NCBI RefSeq assembly: GCF_900104745.1
Contig: NZ_LT629732.1
Coordinates: 1-64,000 of the forward strand
Length of the DNA stretch: 64,000 nucleotides
From: Actinopolymorpha singaporensis
GTDB taxonomy: Bacteria > Actinomycetota > Actinomycetes > Propionibacteriales > Actinopolymorphaceae
Direction of reading: 5' to 3'
A program made the position numbers and the translations under genes. This document shows, one piece after another, positions 55,862 through 63,083 of this stretch (within the stretch, counting starts at the first letter, position 1; the number at the start of each line of letters is the position of its first letter). The notes beneath the pieces were generated by a model that did not search any database, had not been told where the DNA came from, and saw only the letters and a list, made by a program, of their open reading frames with translations.

Positions 55862-56278
55862 ATGACGGAGGGCTACACCTACAACCACACCCGCACGCTC
55901 GACGCGCCGGTCGCCAGGGTGTGGGAAGCGTGGACGACCCCCGAGCAGTACGCCCAGTGGGCGAACGCCGTCCCCGGCTCGGTCGAGATGGACGTCCGGC
56001 CGGGTGGCAGGTGGAAGGCCACCATGGTCACCCCCGGCGGGGAGTTCCCGCTCGCCGGCTCCTACCTCGAGGTCGCGGAGAACCGCCGCCTCGTCCTCGG
56101 TATGGAGGTCCCCGGCCGGCCCGACCCTGTGGTGATGTCCGCCGACTTCAACGACCGCGGCGAGCGATCCGAGATCACGGTGTCCCAGACCTGTGACACC
56201 CCGGAGGAGCGCGACGCCACCGAGCAGGGCAGCACGATCCTCGTGGACGGGCTGAGCAGGTTCGTCGCGAACTCCTGA
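55862..56278 (+). CDS. SRPBCC (AHSA1-like) domain protein
   Basis: This is a 138-residue START-fold protein: TYNHTRTLDAPVARVWEAWTTPEQYAQW at the N-terminus, SVEMDVRPGGRWKATM and EVAENRRLVLGM in the sheet, and a C-terminal helix (GSTILVDGLSRFVAN). AHSA1-type proteins bind hydrophobic ligands or act as stress-linked co-chaperones; the role here is unknown. ATG 55862 follows AGAAGGAG. It is divergent from the LuxR/NB-ARC regulator and shares its operator-like region, so it is a likely target. Confidence 0.88.
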   Translation: MTEGYTYNHTRTLDAPVARVWEAWTTPEQYAQWANAVPGSVEMDVRPGGRWKATMVTPGGEFPLAGSYLEVAENRRLVLGMEVPGRPDPVVMSADFNDRGERSEITVSQTCDTPEERDATEQGSTILVDGLSRFVANS

Positions 56279-56301
56279 GCCCCGAGCGCACCCGCCCCTC
56301 C

Positions 56302-56333
56302 GCGTGGCGGCCCGAGCCGTCGGGCCGCCACGC
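56302..56333. terminator. Strong bidirectional hairpin
   Basis: There is a perfect 14-bp GC-rich stem (56302-56315 with 56320-56333) and a GCCG loop. It lies exactly in the 58-base gap between the convergent SRPBCC and small membrane protein genes. There is no long U-tract. Confidence 0.7.
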
Positions 56334-56336
56334 ACC

Positions 56337-56777
56337 CTAGATCGGATCCAGGGTGTAGTGGCCCTGCGCGTCCTCGAAGTACACGATCACGGCCCAGTCG
56401 TCTCCGCTGATCGAACCGTGGCAGACCGCGACCACGCCCTGGGCCACCGAGGCGACGTCCGGGCACCTCATCGCCCCGACGTCGCCGCCGTCGTCGGTGA
56501 TCCGGTTCGTCACCACGTCCTCGAGGTCCGCACCCCGGACACCGGCCGACGAGGTGGCCAGCTTCCCGGTCAGCTTCCCGGTCAGCGGACCGCCTCCATC
56601 AGGGCCTCCGCCGAGGAACAACACCAGCACCGCGATCACGCCGATCAGGGCGATGCCGGAAAGGACGAGGCTCACGATCGCGAGCTTCGACGGCGAGCCC
56701 CGGTCGGCCCTGACAGGTTGGGGCGGCATCGCGGGCCAGACCGGTTGTGGGTTGTGTGCGTCCGTACCGTGCTGCAT
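56337..56777 (-). CDS. Small membrane-anchored protein with a DUF4333-like exported domain
   Basis: This is a 146-residue protein. A Pro/Gln-rich cytoplasmic start precedes one transmembrane helix (about 35-55: LAIVSLVLSGIALIGVIAVLVLFLGGG). The exported part contains two Cys residues in MRCPDVASVAQGVVAVCHG, followed by WAVIVYFEDAQGHYTL, which resembles DUF4333 domains (unknown function, Cys-linked, in actinobacterial envelopes). ATG 56777 was chosen because the upstream frame has no similarity and the N-terminal layout fits. It is divergent from the LtrA gene. Confidence 0.7.
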   Translation of the reverse strand: MQHGTDAHNPQPVWPAMPPQPVRADRGSPSKLAIVSLVLSGIALIGVIAVLVLFLGGGPDGGGPLTGKLTGKLATSSAGVRGADLEDVVTNRITDDGGDVGAMRCPDVASVAQGVVAVCHGSISGDDWAVIVYFEDAQGHYTLDPI

Positions 56778-56973
56778 CTGACCGCGCTCACCTTCGGAAG
56801 TTCCATGGTGCGTCGCAGAACGGTAGGCCCCGCTCGGTCGTACCGGCGCGGCGATCACCCAGGTTGGCCATTTCGGCCATTTCGGTGTGTACGACATCGC
56901 CGCAGCCGTCTCGGGCGCACGCCTACCCATCTCGCCGACGAGGTTCGAGTGAGCCCGAAGGGCGGCGAGGAGC

Positions 56974-58233
56974 ATGGCACCCTTGCCGGTACGCACAGAC
57001 GCTCGGCAACAGGATGGAACACCCAGCTTGAGCGAGATCCGGATCCACGTCCGCATGACCGCGCGGTCGGTCGACGAGCCGCACCGCGCCTCGAGTCAGC
57101 TCGAGTTGTTGTTCGACCTCACGTTCGTGGTCGCGGTCGCGAGCATCGTGGCCCAACTCGCGCACGGCATCGAAGCGGGCCACGCGGTCGCTGGGGTCAC
57201 GCCGTTCCTGGAGGTGTTCTTCGCGATCTGGTGGGCGTGGATGAACTTCACCTGGTTCGCCTCGTCCTACGACACCGACGACGTCTCGTTCCGGCTCCTG
57301 ACGCTGGTGCAGATGGCCGGGGTCCTCGTGCTCGCGGCGGGCGTGCCGGCGGCGGTGCACGACGGCAACCTCGGCGCGGTGACGCTCGGGTACCTGATCA
57401 TGCGGGTGGGTCTCGTCGCCCAGTGGCTGCGGGCGGGGATCGAGGATCCGCCAAGTCGTGGGACGGCCTTCCGTTATGCCGCGGGGATCTCGATCCTGCA
57501 GGTCGGCTGGGTGCTGCGCCTCCTCCTCGCCGAGGCCGGGGTACTCCCGGAAGGCTCACTGCTCCCGATCTTCCTGGTTCTCGTCGCGCTGGAGCTCACA
57601 GTGCCCGTTGTGGCGGAGCGGGCCGTGTCCACGACCTGGCACCCGCACCACATCGCCGAACGCTATGGCCTGTTCACCATCATCCTGCTCGGTGAGAGCG
57701 TGCTCGCCACCTCCGTCGGTGTCGCCGCGGCGATCAAGGGCGGCGTGAGCGGCTCGCTCGTGACGATCTCCGTGTCCGGGCTCGTCCTGCTCTTCGCGCT
57801 GTGGTGGCTGTATTTCCTCCAGCCCGCCGGAGAGGGGCTCAGCCGCAACCGCCAGCGTTCGTACCTGTGGGGCTACGGCCACTACTTCATCTTCGCGGCG
57901 CTCGCTGCTCTCGGTGCGGGACTTGAGGTCGCGGTCGCACAGACCGGGCGCCATGTCGGGACGTCGCACGTGTCGTCGCTGACGGTTTGTTACGCCGTGG
58001 CCATCCCGGTCAGCGTGTTCCTCGTACTGCTGACGGCGGCGCACGCACCGATCGCACCTCGGCGGGTCATCCACCCCGCGGTGACTATCGTCGGCGCCGG
58101 CCTCACCCTGCTGCTGCCAATCGCGTCGGTGGTGGCCGGCTCGGTCTTCGTGGTCGCGGCCATCGCGACCGTGTGCGTGCTGGCCGTCGCCGTGACGACT
58201 GTCCAGCGACGTGCGAGCGCGCCGTCGCAGTGA
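56974..58233 (+). CDS. Low-temperature requirement A (LtrA) family membrane protein
   Basis: This is a 419-residue protein with about 12 hydrophobic helices and the LtrA signatures SSQLELLFDLTFVVAVASI near the N-terminus, FFAIWWAWMNFTWFASSYDTDD and HHIAERYGLFTIILLGES. The family was named from a Listeria cold-growth gene, and the biochemical role is unknown. The start is given as ATG 56974; ATG 57055 (MTARSVDEPH) would match the family start more closely and may be the true one. It is divergent from the small membrane protein gene. Confidence 0.88.
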   Translation: MAPLPVRTDARQQDGTPSLSEIRIHVRMTARSVDEPHRASSQLELLFDLTFVVAVASIVAQLAHGIEAGHAVAGVTPFLEVFFAIWWAWMNFTWFASSYDTDDVSFRLLTLVQMAGVLVLAAGVPAAVHDGNLGAVTLGYLIMRVGLVAQWLRAGIEDPPSRGTAFRYAAGISILQVGWVLRLLLAEAGVLPEGSLLPIFLVLVALELTVPVVAERAVSTTWHPHHIAERYGLFTIILLGESVLATSVGVAAAIKGGVSGSLVTISVSGLVLLFALWWLYFLQPAGEGLSRNRQRSYLWGYGHYFIFAALAALGAGLEVAVAQTGRHVGTSHVSSLTVCYAVAIPVSVFLVLLTAAHAPIAPRRVIHPAVTIVGAGLTLLLPIASVVAGSVFVVAAIATVCVLAVAVTTVQRRASAPSQ

Positions 58234-58300
58234 AACTCACCTTGCCGGCGCTCGACGCCGGGTGCGATGCTTGGGCGGCGTACGACCTTGGGGGAACGCA

Positions 58301-58672
58301 ATGAGCGGCTGGATGTGGATCCTTCTCATCTTTGTCTGGCTCGGCGGCGCCAGCTGGATAGTCGAGACCACGCGGAAGGCGCTGAAGACCCGGCACAAGC
58401 GCCGGCTCGAACTCGAGCGGGAGACCACCCGCCGCACGCTCGCCCAGCAGGCCGCCGACCAGCCGCCGCAGCCCATCTGCGGCTGCACCCACCACCTCGC
58501 CAAGCACGACCGGTCCACCGGGAAGTGCCACGAGGAGGTACAGGCGCCAGTCGCCTGGGATGCCGACCGCAAGCCGGTGCAGTTCGAGGCTCGCCAGTGC
58601 AACTGCCAGCAGTACGTCGGGCCCGAGCCTCTCGGCACGGTGTACGCGCCCGAGATCATCGACCCTCGCTGA
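58301..58672 (+). CDS. Small membrane protein with a Cys-rich C-terminal domain
   Basis: This is a 123-residue protein of unknown function. One N-terminal helix (MSGWMWILLIFVWLGGASWI) is followed by a basic coiled segment (about 22-50, TRHKRRLELERETTRR) and a domain with spaced Cys and His: CGCTHHLAKHDRSTGKC (about 64-80) and CNCQQYVGPEPLG (about 104-116). The arrangement suggests a small zinc-binding cytoplasmic module. Similar short proteins occur in many actinobacteria. ATG 58301 follows GGGGGAA. Confidence 0.75.
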   Translation: MSGWMWILLIFVWLGGASWIVETTRKALKTRHKRRLELERETTRRTLAQQAADQPPQPICGCTHHLAKHDRSTGKCHEEVQAPVAWDADRKPVQFEARQCNCQQYVGPEPLGTVYAPEIIDPR

Positions 58673-58844
58673 GAGCTGCGAAAGCCGCACCTTCGGCCTG
58701 ACAGCGCGACGAGAAACCGGCCGGGAGTGAACCGCCCCCAGAGCGGGTACGCGCCGCTCGACTCGACGGTGTGCTCGCGTACGCTCACCGGCGTCGGCGC
58801 GCACTCACCCGCACGGTGCGCGAGCGATCAGCAGGAGGGAAGCT

Positions 58845-59699
58845 GTGGCCGGGCTGGACCTGGACGAACTCCTGCACGTCGCCCTGGGCGCCGCCGACAT
58901 CGCCCGGCGAATTCTGCGCGGCGAGTCCGGCGTGTCTCTCACCTCGGTGACCCAGAAGAGCGACCGGGACTTCGCCTCCAACCTCGACTTCACCGTCGAA
59001 CGCGAGCTTCGTGCCTACCTTCGCGAACACACACCCCGGTTCGGCTTCCTCGGCGAGGAGGAGGGCTCCGGTGCGACGGAAGGCGGCCGGCCGGAGCTGC
59101 CCGTGACCGACCCGGCTGCCGACGAGCGACCGTTCTGGGCACTGGACCCGGTGGACGGTACGTCGAACCTCATCCACGGCGTGCCCATGTGCGGGACGTC
59201 GCTCGGGCTGGTCCACCGCAGACGCCCGGTCCTCGGCGTGATCGACCTGCCGTTCCTGAACGAGCGGTACCACGCGCGTCGGGGCGGCGGCGCGTTCCTG
59301 AACGGCGACCCCATCCACGGCGGCAGGGCGACCAGCCTGCAGCGTGCGTTCGTCGCGGTCGGCGACTTCGCCACGGGCGCGGCGGCCGAGCGGCAGAACC
59401 CGCTCCGGCTGGCGATGGTCGAGCAACTCGCCCACCGGGTCGAACGCATCCGGATGCTCGGCTCGGCCGCCACCGACCTGGCATGGACGGCCGCCGGTCG
59501 CGTGGACGCCTGCGTCCTGCTCAGCAACAAGCCGTGGGACACCGCGGCGGGCGTGATCATCGCCCGCGAGGCCGGCGCCGACGTGGTGGACGTCGACGGC
59601 AGTCCGCACGACCTGGACTCCCAGGGGACCATCGCGGTGTCGGCTGCCGTCCGGGACGAACTGCTGGCCCTGCTCGCCGCCGCCGGGGTCGGCCACTAG
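58845..59699 (+). CDS. Inositol monophosphatase family phosphatase
   Basis: This is a 284-residue Mg2+-dependent phosphatase of the IMPase/FBPase/HisN fold. Metal motifs are FLGEEEGSG (Glu), ALDPVDGTSNLIHGVP (D-P-x-D-G-T-x-N) and LLSNKPWDTAAGVIIAREAG (W-D-x-A-A-G). Substrates of actinobacterial members include histidinol phosphate, inositol phosphates and sugar phosphates; HisN cannot be ruled out. The GTG start at 58845 has AGGAGG. The next gene is an alpha/beta hydrolase 88 bases downstream on the same strand. Confidence 0.88.
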   Translation: MAGLDLDELLHVALGAADIARRILRGESGVSLTSVTQKSDRDFASNLDFTVERELRAYLREHTPRFGFLGEEEGSGATEGGRPELPVTDPAADERPFWALDPVDGTSNLIHGVPMCGTSLGLVHRRRPVLGVIDLPFLNERYHARRGGGAFLNGDPIHGGRATSLQRAFVAVGDFATGAAAERQNPLRLAMVEQLAHRVERIRMLGSAATDLAWTAAGRVDACVLLSNKPWDTAAGVIIAREAGADVVDVDGSPHDLDSQGTIAVSAAVRDELLALLAAAGVGH

Positions 59700-59787
59700 C
59701 GCGTCTTCCGACCCGACCGATGAGTTCGCGGGCGAGCGCAGGTCTACCCCCGGAAGACAGCGGCCGAGTTGGAAAGGTGGCATCCAC

Positions 59788-60531
59788 ATGGCGACCTTCG
59801 TGTTGATCCACGGCGGCGGAGACGTGGGCTGGGCCTGGCATCTGGTGGAGGCCGAACTCCGGGCGCGCGGCCACGACACGGTCGCTCCCGACCTGCCGAG
59901 CGGCGACGACTCCGCGGATCTCGACGCGTACGCCGATGCCGTGGTCGATGCAGTCGGCGACCGGCGTGGTCCGGTCGAGCGGACCGGTCCGGATGACCGG
60001 GATGATCTGGTCGTGGTCGGCCACTCCTACGGCGCTTTCACCGCGCCACTTGTCGCCGACCGGCTCTCGGCCCACCTGTTGGTCCTCCTGGCCGGGATGG
60101 TCCCGTCCCCCGGCGAGCCCCCGGGTGACTGGTGGACCAACACCGGCTACTCCGAGGCGGCAGCGAAGCAAGCGGAGATTGATGGCGGGCTCACCGGCAA
60201 CGAGGATCCCTACATCCTCTTCTACGACGGGGTTCCACGCCCGCTGGCCGAGGAGGCGCTGGGGCGTGGGCGTAACGAGTCCCCCGCCGCGAGCGGCCAG
60301 CCGTGGCCGCTGGCTTCGTGGCCCGACGTACGGACGAAATTCGTGCTGTGCCAGGACGATCGGCTGTTCCCCGCCGACTTCTTCCGCCGGCTGGTGCCCG
60401 AACGCCTGGGCATCACACCGGACGAGCTGCCCGGCTGTCACTGCGCGATGCTAAGCCATCCCAAGGAACTGGCGAACCTTCTGGTCGGCTACCTGGGATC
60501 CGCGGAATCCTCGACGCCTTCCCCGGCGTGA
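59788..60531 (+). CDS. Alpha/beta hydrolase of the methylesterase/hydroxynitrile-lyase type
   Basis: This is a 247-residue enzyme. It begins ATFVLIHGGGDVGWAWHLVEAELRARGHD, typical of the plant salicylate-methylesterase/HNL-like group. The nucleophile elbow is VVVGHSYGAFTAP (Ser about 78). The acid is in KFVLCQDDRLFP and the catalytic His in LPGCHCAMLSHPKELANLL (about 220-229). The substrate is unknown. ATG 59788 follows GGAAAGG. It is convergent with the VOC gene. Confidence 0.88.
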   Translation: MATFVLIHGGGDVGWAWHLVEAELRARGHDTVAPDLPSGDDSADLDAYADAVVDAVGDRRGPVERTGPDDRDDLVVVGHSYGAFTAPLVADRLSAHLLVLLAGMVPSPGEPPGDWWTNTGYSEAAAKQAEIDGGLTGNEDPYILFYDGVPRPLAEEALGRGRNESPAASGQPWPLASWPDVRTKFVLCQDDRLFPADFFRRLVPERLGITPDELPGCHCAMLSHPKELANLLVGYLGSAESSTPSPA

Positions 60532-60585
60532 AGACCGAGTGACGGCTCCCGTGACAGAGCGGCTTCACTGCCGCCGGCCGGACGC

Positions 60586-60972
60586 TCAGCGCAGGGGGCC
60601 GGTGACGTACAACGCATTGCCGTCGGGATCGCGGAAACCGGCTTCGCGTACGCCCCATGGCGCGTCGGCCGGTTCGATGCTGATCTCGCAGCCGGCCGCG
60701 CGCACCTGGTCGACCAGCGCGTCGACATCGTCGGTCTCGAAGGTGCCGACATCGACCGACCGCGGGTCGTCGCTGTGGTGCAAGAGGATCTTGACAGTCG
60801 TCGTCGCGGTCGCCTCGCCGGCCGCAGCCGAGCCGCCTACCGAAACTGCGAGGCTGATGTCACCGTCGTCGACGGACTGCCGTAGGAATCCGAGCACCTG
60901 CTCGTAGAACCGCGCCGACTTCTCGACATCGGCACAGAAGATGCTCTGCCCCGTGAACGCCACCCTGTTCAT
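60586..60972 (-). CDS. VOC-family (glyoxalase/bleomycin-resistance fold) protein
   Basis: This is a 128-residue single-domain VOC protein with the paired beta-alpha-beta-beta-beta modules: GQSIFCADVEKSARFYEQVLGF, KILLHHSDD, DVDALVDQVRAAGCEISIEPADAPWGVREAGFRDPDGN and LYVTGPL. Some VOC metal ligands are conserved (the final Glu-like position is not obvious), so a binding rather than catalytic role is possible. It is divergent from an ArsR-type regulator with a palindrome between them, and is probably its target. Confidence 0.88.
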   Translation of the reverse strand: MNRVAFTGQSIFCADVEKSARFYEQVLGFLRQSVDDGDISLAVSVGGSAAAGEATATTTVKILLHHSDDPRSVDVGTFETDDVDALVDQVRAAGCEISIEPADAPWGVREAGFRDPDGNALYVTGPLR

Positions 60973-60998
60973 CGCGATCCTCGCCTTCCGTTGACACC

Positions 60999-61029
60999 GC
61001 ATTGCATGCGCCATGCGCAATGCACATAC
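60999..61029. promoter_or_regulatory. Candidate operator and promoters between the VOC and ArsR genes
   Basis: The inverted repeat GCATTGC (60999-61005) and GCAATGC (61017-61023) straddles 11 bases. On the plus strand CATACT (61024-61029) ends seven bases before ATG 61037, suggesting a leaderless transcript. On the minus strand the same bases (61030-61025) give TAGTAT. A TTGACA is at 60991-60996. Confidence 0.45.
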
Positions 61030-61036
61030 TAGGCAG

Positions 61037-62206
61037 ATGCGCCAGTCGTTGCCAGTGTTCGCAGAAGCAGGTCCGGCACCACAGCTGGAGATCGCACCTC
61101 CCACACTGGCCCTTGCGATGCCAACCGGCATGGTGCTGGTGGACTACGCCCTTGCAGGTATGGCGACTCCGACCCCCGAGCCGCAGCTCGTGGCCGAGGA
61201 GTTGCCGGCCGATCTCGTACGGGCGAGCCATCCGATCCGGGCGGTGCTCGCCCACGGCACGGTCCTCCGGGACGTACTTCTCGCCCAGCTTCCGCCCGAG
61301 CACGAGGGTCACACGTCCTGGCCCGCGCTTCGCGAATGGCTCGCCGACCTGGATGATGCGCACATCCTCGGCCTGGTCGAGTTCGGCGCGTACGCGTGTC
61401 TCACCTACGACCGGCCCACCGCGCACGATGATCCCGCTCACCGTCAACCCCGGGACGTGGCCGGCATGCTGGGCTCCCGCGCGGCACTGCGGCGCGACGT
61501 CACAGCCGTACTCGAATCGTGGCCGGTCCCCCGTGCCGGCAGGCGTTCGGCCGAGTTGCTCGACCCGTCGTCCGTACGCGACACGCTTCTGGAGTTGCTG
61601 GACGCGATCTGGGAGCTCTGGTTCGAACGCGTCTGGCACGACCAGCTGTCCGCACTGCGTGCCCAGGCCTCCATCGGGCCGCCGCCGGGTTGCGGAGGCG
61701 CACAGTGGGTCAGCGTCGTCACCGGACTGCGGCCGGAAGCGCAGTACGCGGAGGCGGCCGACCAGGCGCGCCGGCTCACCTTGGTGCCGTGCCCCGGACT
61801 CGGCAGAAGCCTGTCCCTGCTGCGGGACGAGCACGACATCTGGGTCCTCTACAGCCCGGCGTACGAACCGGCTCCCGAGCCCCGTCCCGGCGACAGCGCG
61901 ACGGAGGCGCCGTCTCAGCGCCGCCGCACCGGCATCTCAGTCGGACGGCTCGCCTCACTCGCCCCTGCGATGCGCGCCCTGGGCGACCGAACCCGGCTGG
62001 CGATCGTGCTGCAGCTCCTCGACGACGGACCGCTCACCATGCAACAACTCGTCGACGTACTGCAGGTCCACCAGAGCACGGTGTCCCGTCAGGTCGCCGC
62101 CCTGCGGGAGGCGGGCTTGGTGGAGGTCGACGAACAGCGGCGCATCGTGGTCGACCGCGATCCCGTTCGCCAGGCGTGCCACACTCTCCTGGATGCGCTC
62201 GAATAG
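61037..62206 (+). CDS. ArsR-type winged-helix regulator with a large N-terminal domain
   Basis: This is a 389-residue protein. The C-terminal 85 residues are an ArsR-type helix-turn-helix: MRALGDRTRLAIVLQLLDDGPLTMQQLVDVL, recognition helix HQSTVSRQVAALREAGLVEV and wing EQRRIVVDRDPV. The N-terminal 300 residues form a helical domain found in DUF5937/ArsR-like actinobacterial regulators, here with no obvious metal Cys. It probably binds a small molecule and represses the divergent VOC gene. ATG 61037 was preferred over ATG 61013, which lies inside the inverted repeat. Confidence 0.8.
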   Translation: MRQSLPVFAEAGPAPQLEIAPPTLALAMPTGMVLVDYALAGMATPTPEPQLVAEELPADLVRASHPIRAVLAHGTVLRDVLLAQLPPEHEGHTSWPALREWLADLDDAHILGLVEFGAYACLTYDRPTAHDDPAHRQPRDVAGMLGSRAALRRDVTAVLESWPVPRAGRRSAELLDPSSVRDTLLELLDAIWELWFERVWHDQLSALRAQASIGPPPGCGGAQWVSVVTGLRPEAQYAEAADQARRLTLVPCPGLGRSLSLLRDEHDIWVLYSPAYEPAPEPRPGDSATEAPSQRRRTGISVGRLASLAPAMRALGDRTRLAIVLQLLDDGPLTMQQLVDVLQVHQSTVSRQVAALREAGLVEVDEQRRIVVDRDPVRQACHTLLDALE

Positions 62207-62341
62207 CCGAGCCATCCGCCCCGCACGTACCGACCTAATTCCGTTGCCGAGGAATTCAAGCCTGGTTACGCTCACCGAGTCGTGTCCTACCGTTCGTCGG
62301 AACGCGACATCGAATTCGGCGACCCATTCAGGAGATCCGCC

Positions 62342-62557
62342 ATGGCTGGCGTGTGCGATATCTGCGACAAGCGCCCCGCGTTCGGAAACAAGGTTGCCCG
62401 GCTGGGACACCGCGCACTGAAGCGCAAGGTCAAGGGTCGTTCCCGCCGTCAGTTCAAGCCCAACATCCAGACTGTGCACGCAGTGGTCGACGGCAAGCCC
62501 AGGCGGCTGAACGTATGCACCGCCTGCATCAAGGCCGGCAAGGTGGAACGCCGATGA
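62342..62557 (+). CDS. rpmB: 50S ribosomal protein L28, zinc-binding type
   Basis: This is a 71-residue ribosomal protein. CDICDKRPAFGNKV (Cys5, Cys8) and LNVCTACIKAGKVERR (Cys59, Cys62) form a zinc ribbon, so this is the C+ form. The central KRKVKGRSRRQFKPNIQ stretch binds rRNA. AGGAG lies nine bases before ATG 62342. It stands alone, without rpmG or rpsN neighbours. Whether a second, Cys-free copy exists elsewhere cannot be seen here. Confidence 0.92.
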   Translation: MAGVCDICDKRPAFGNKVARLGHRALKRKVKGRSRRQFKPNIQTVHAVVDGKPRRLNVCTACIKAGKVERR

Positions 62558-63083
62558 TCGGCCGCTCTTTGCTCTGGTCTTCGAATTGATCGAGACAGAA
62601 ACGCGCTGATTCCGGCAACCTCAGTACGGCCTGCTTTCACCGAACCGAAGAACAGACCGATGACCTCCTCCTGATTTCCGAGGATCACCCAGTGAAGTTG
62701 GTTCAGCGCGGAGTGCGCCCAGTACATCCTCAACAACGCCGGCCCGATCAATTCCTGCAGTACTTCGTCGATCCGGTCGAACGCCGACCGCTGTACGCCG
62801 TACTGACCACCAGCTGGCCCGAGCCTGCTCCGCCACAGGTCGACGCAGATCCGTACGCAGCAGACGCCAGTCGGTCACCGGACACCACAGCCTCCCGCCC
62901 ATACCGACCCGCTCGCACCGGCCGAACTCGTTCGCAGAGACGACGCGGAGCGGGCCGGTGCCGCCCACCTGCAGCAGGTACGGGCCAACCGGGTCCGCGG
63001 CACAGAGGTGGCGCCGTCAAGAAATCCTTGACAAGAGTCGGACTGCCGCCAACCGGGCGCGAGGAAGCCGAAGACACCCGGGC
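62558..63083. other. 526-base gap, possibly with a gene remnant
   Basis: There is no convincing intact gene. On the minus strand at about 62640-62830 a frame reads CVDLWRSRLGPAGGQYGVQR, then FDRIDEVLQELIGPALLRMY and WAHSALNQLHWVILGNQEEV. It has high GC3 and natural composition, as in coding DNA. It lacks a sensible start (a stop precedes it near 62880) and runs into the rpmB antisense. It could be a decayed gene fragment. Confidence 0.3.
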
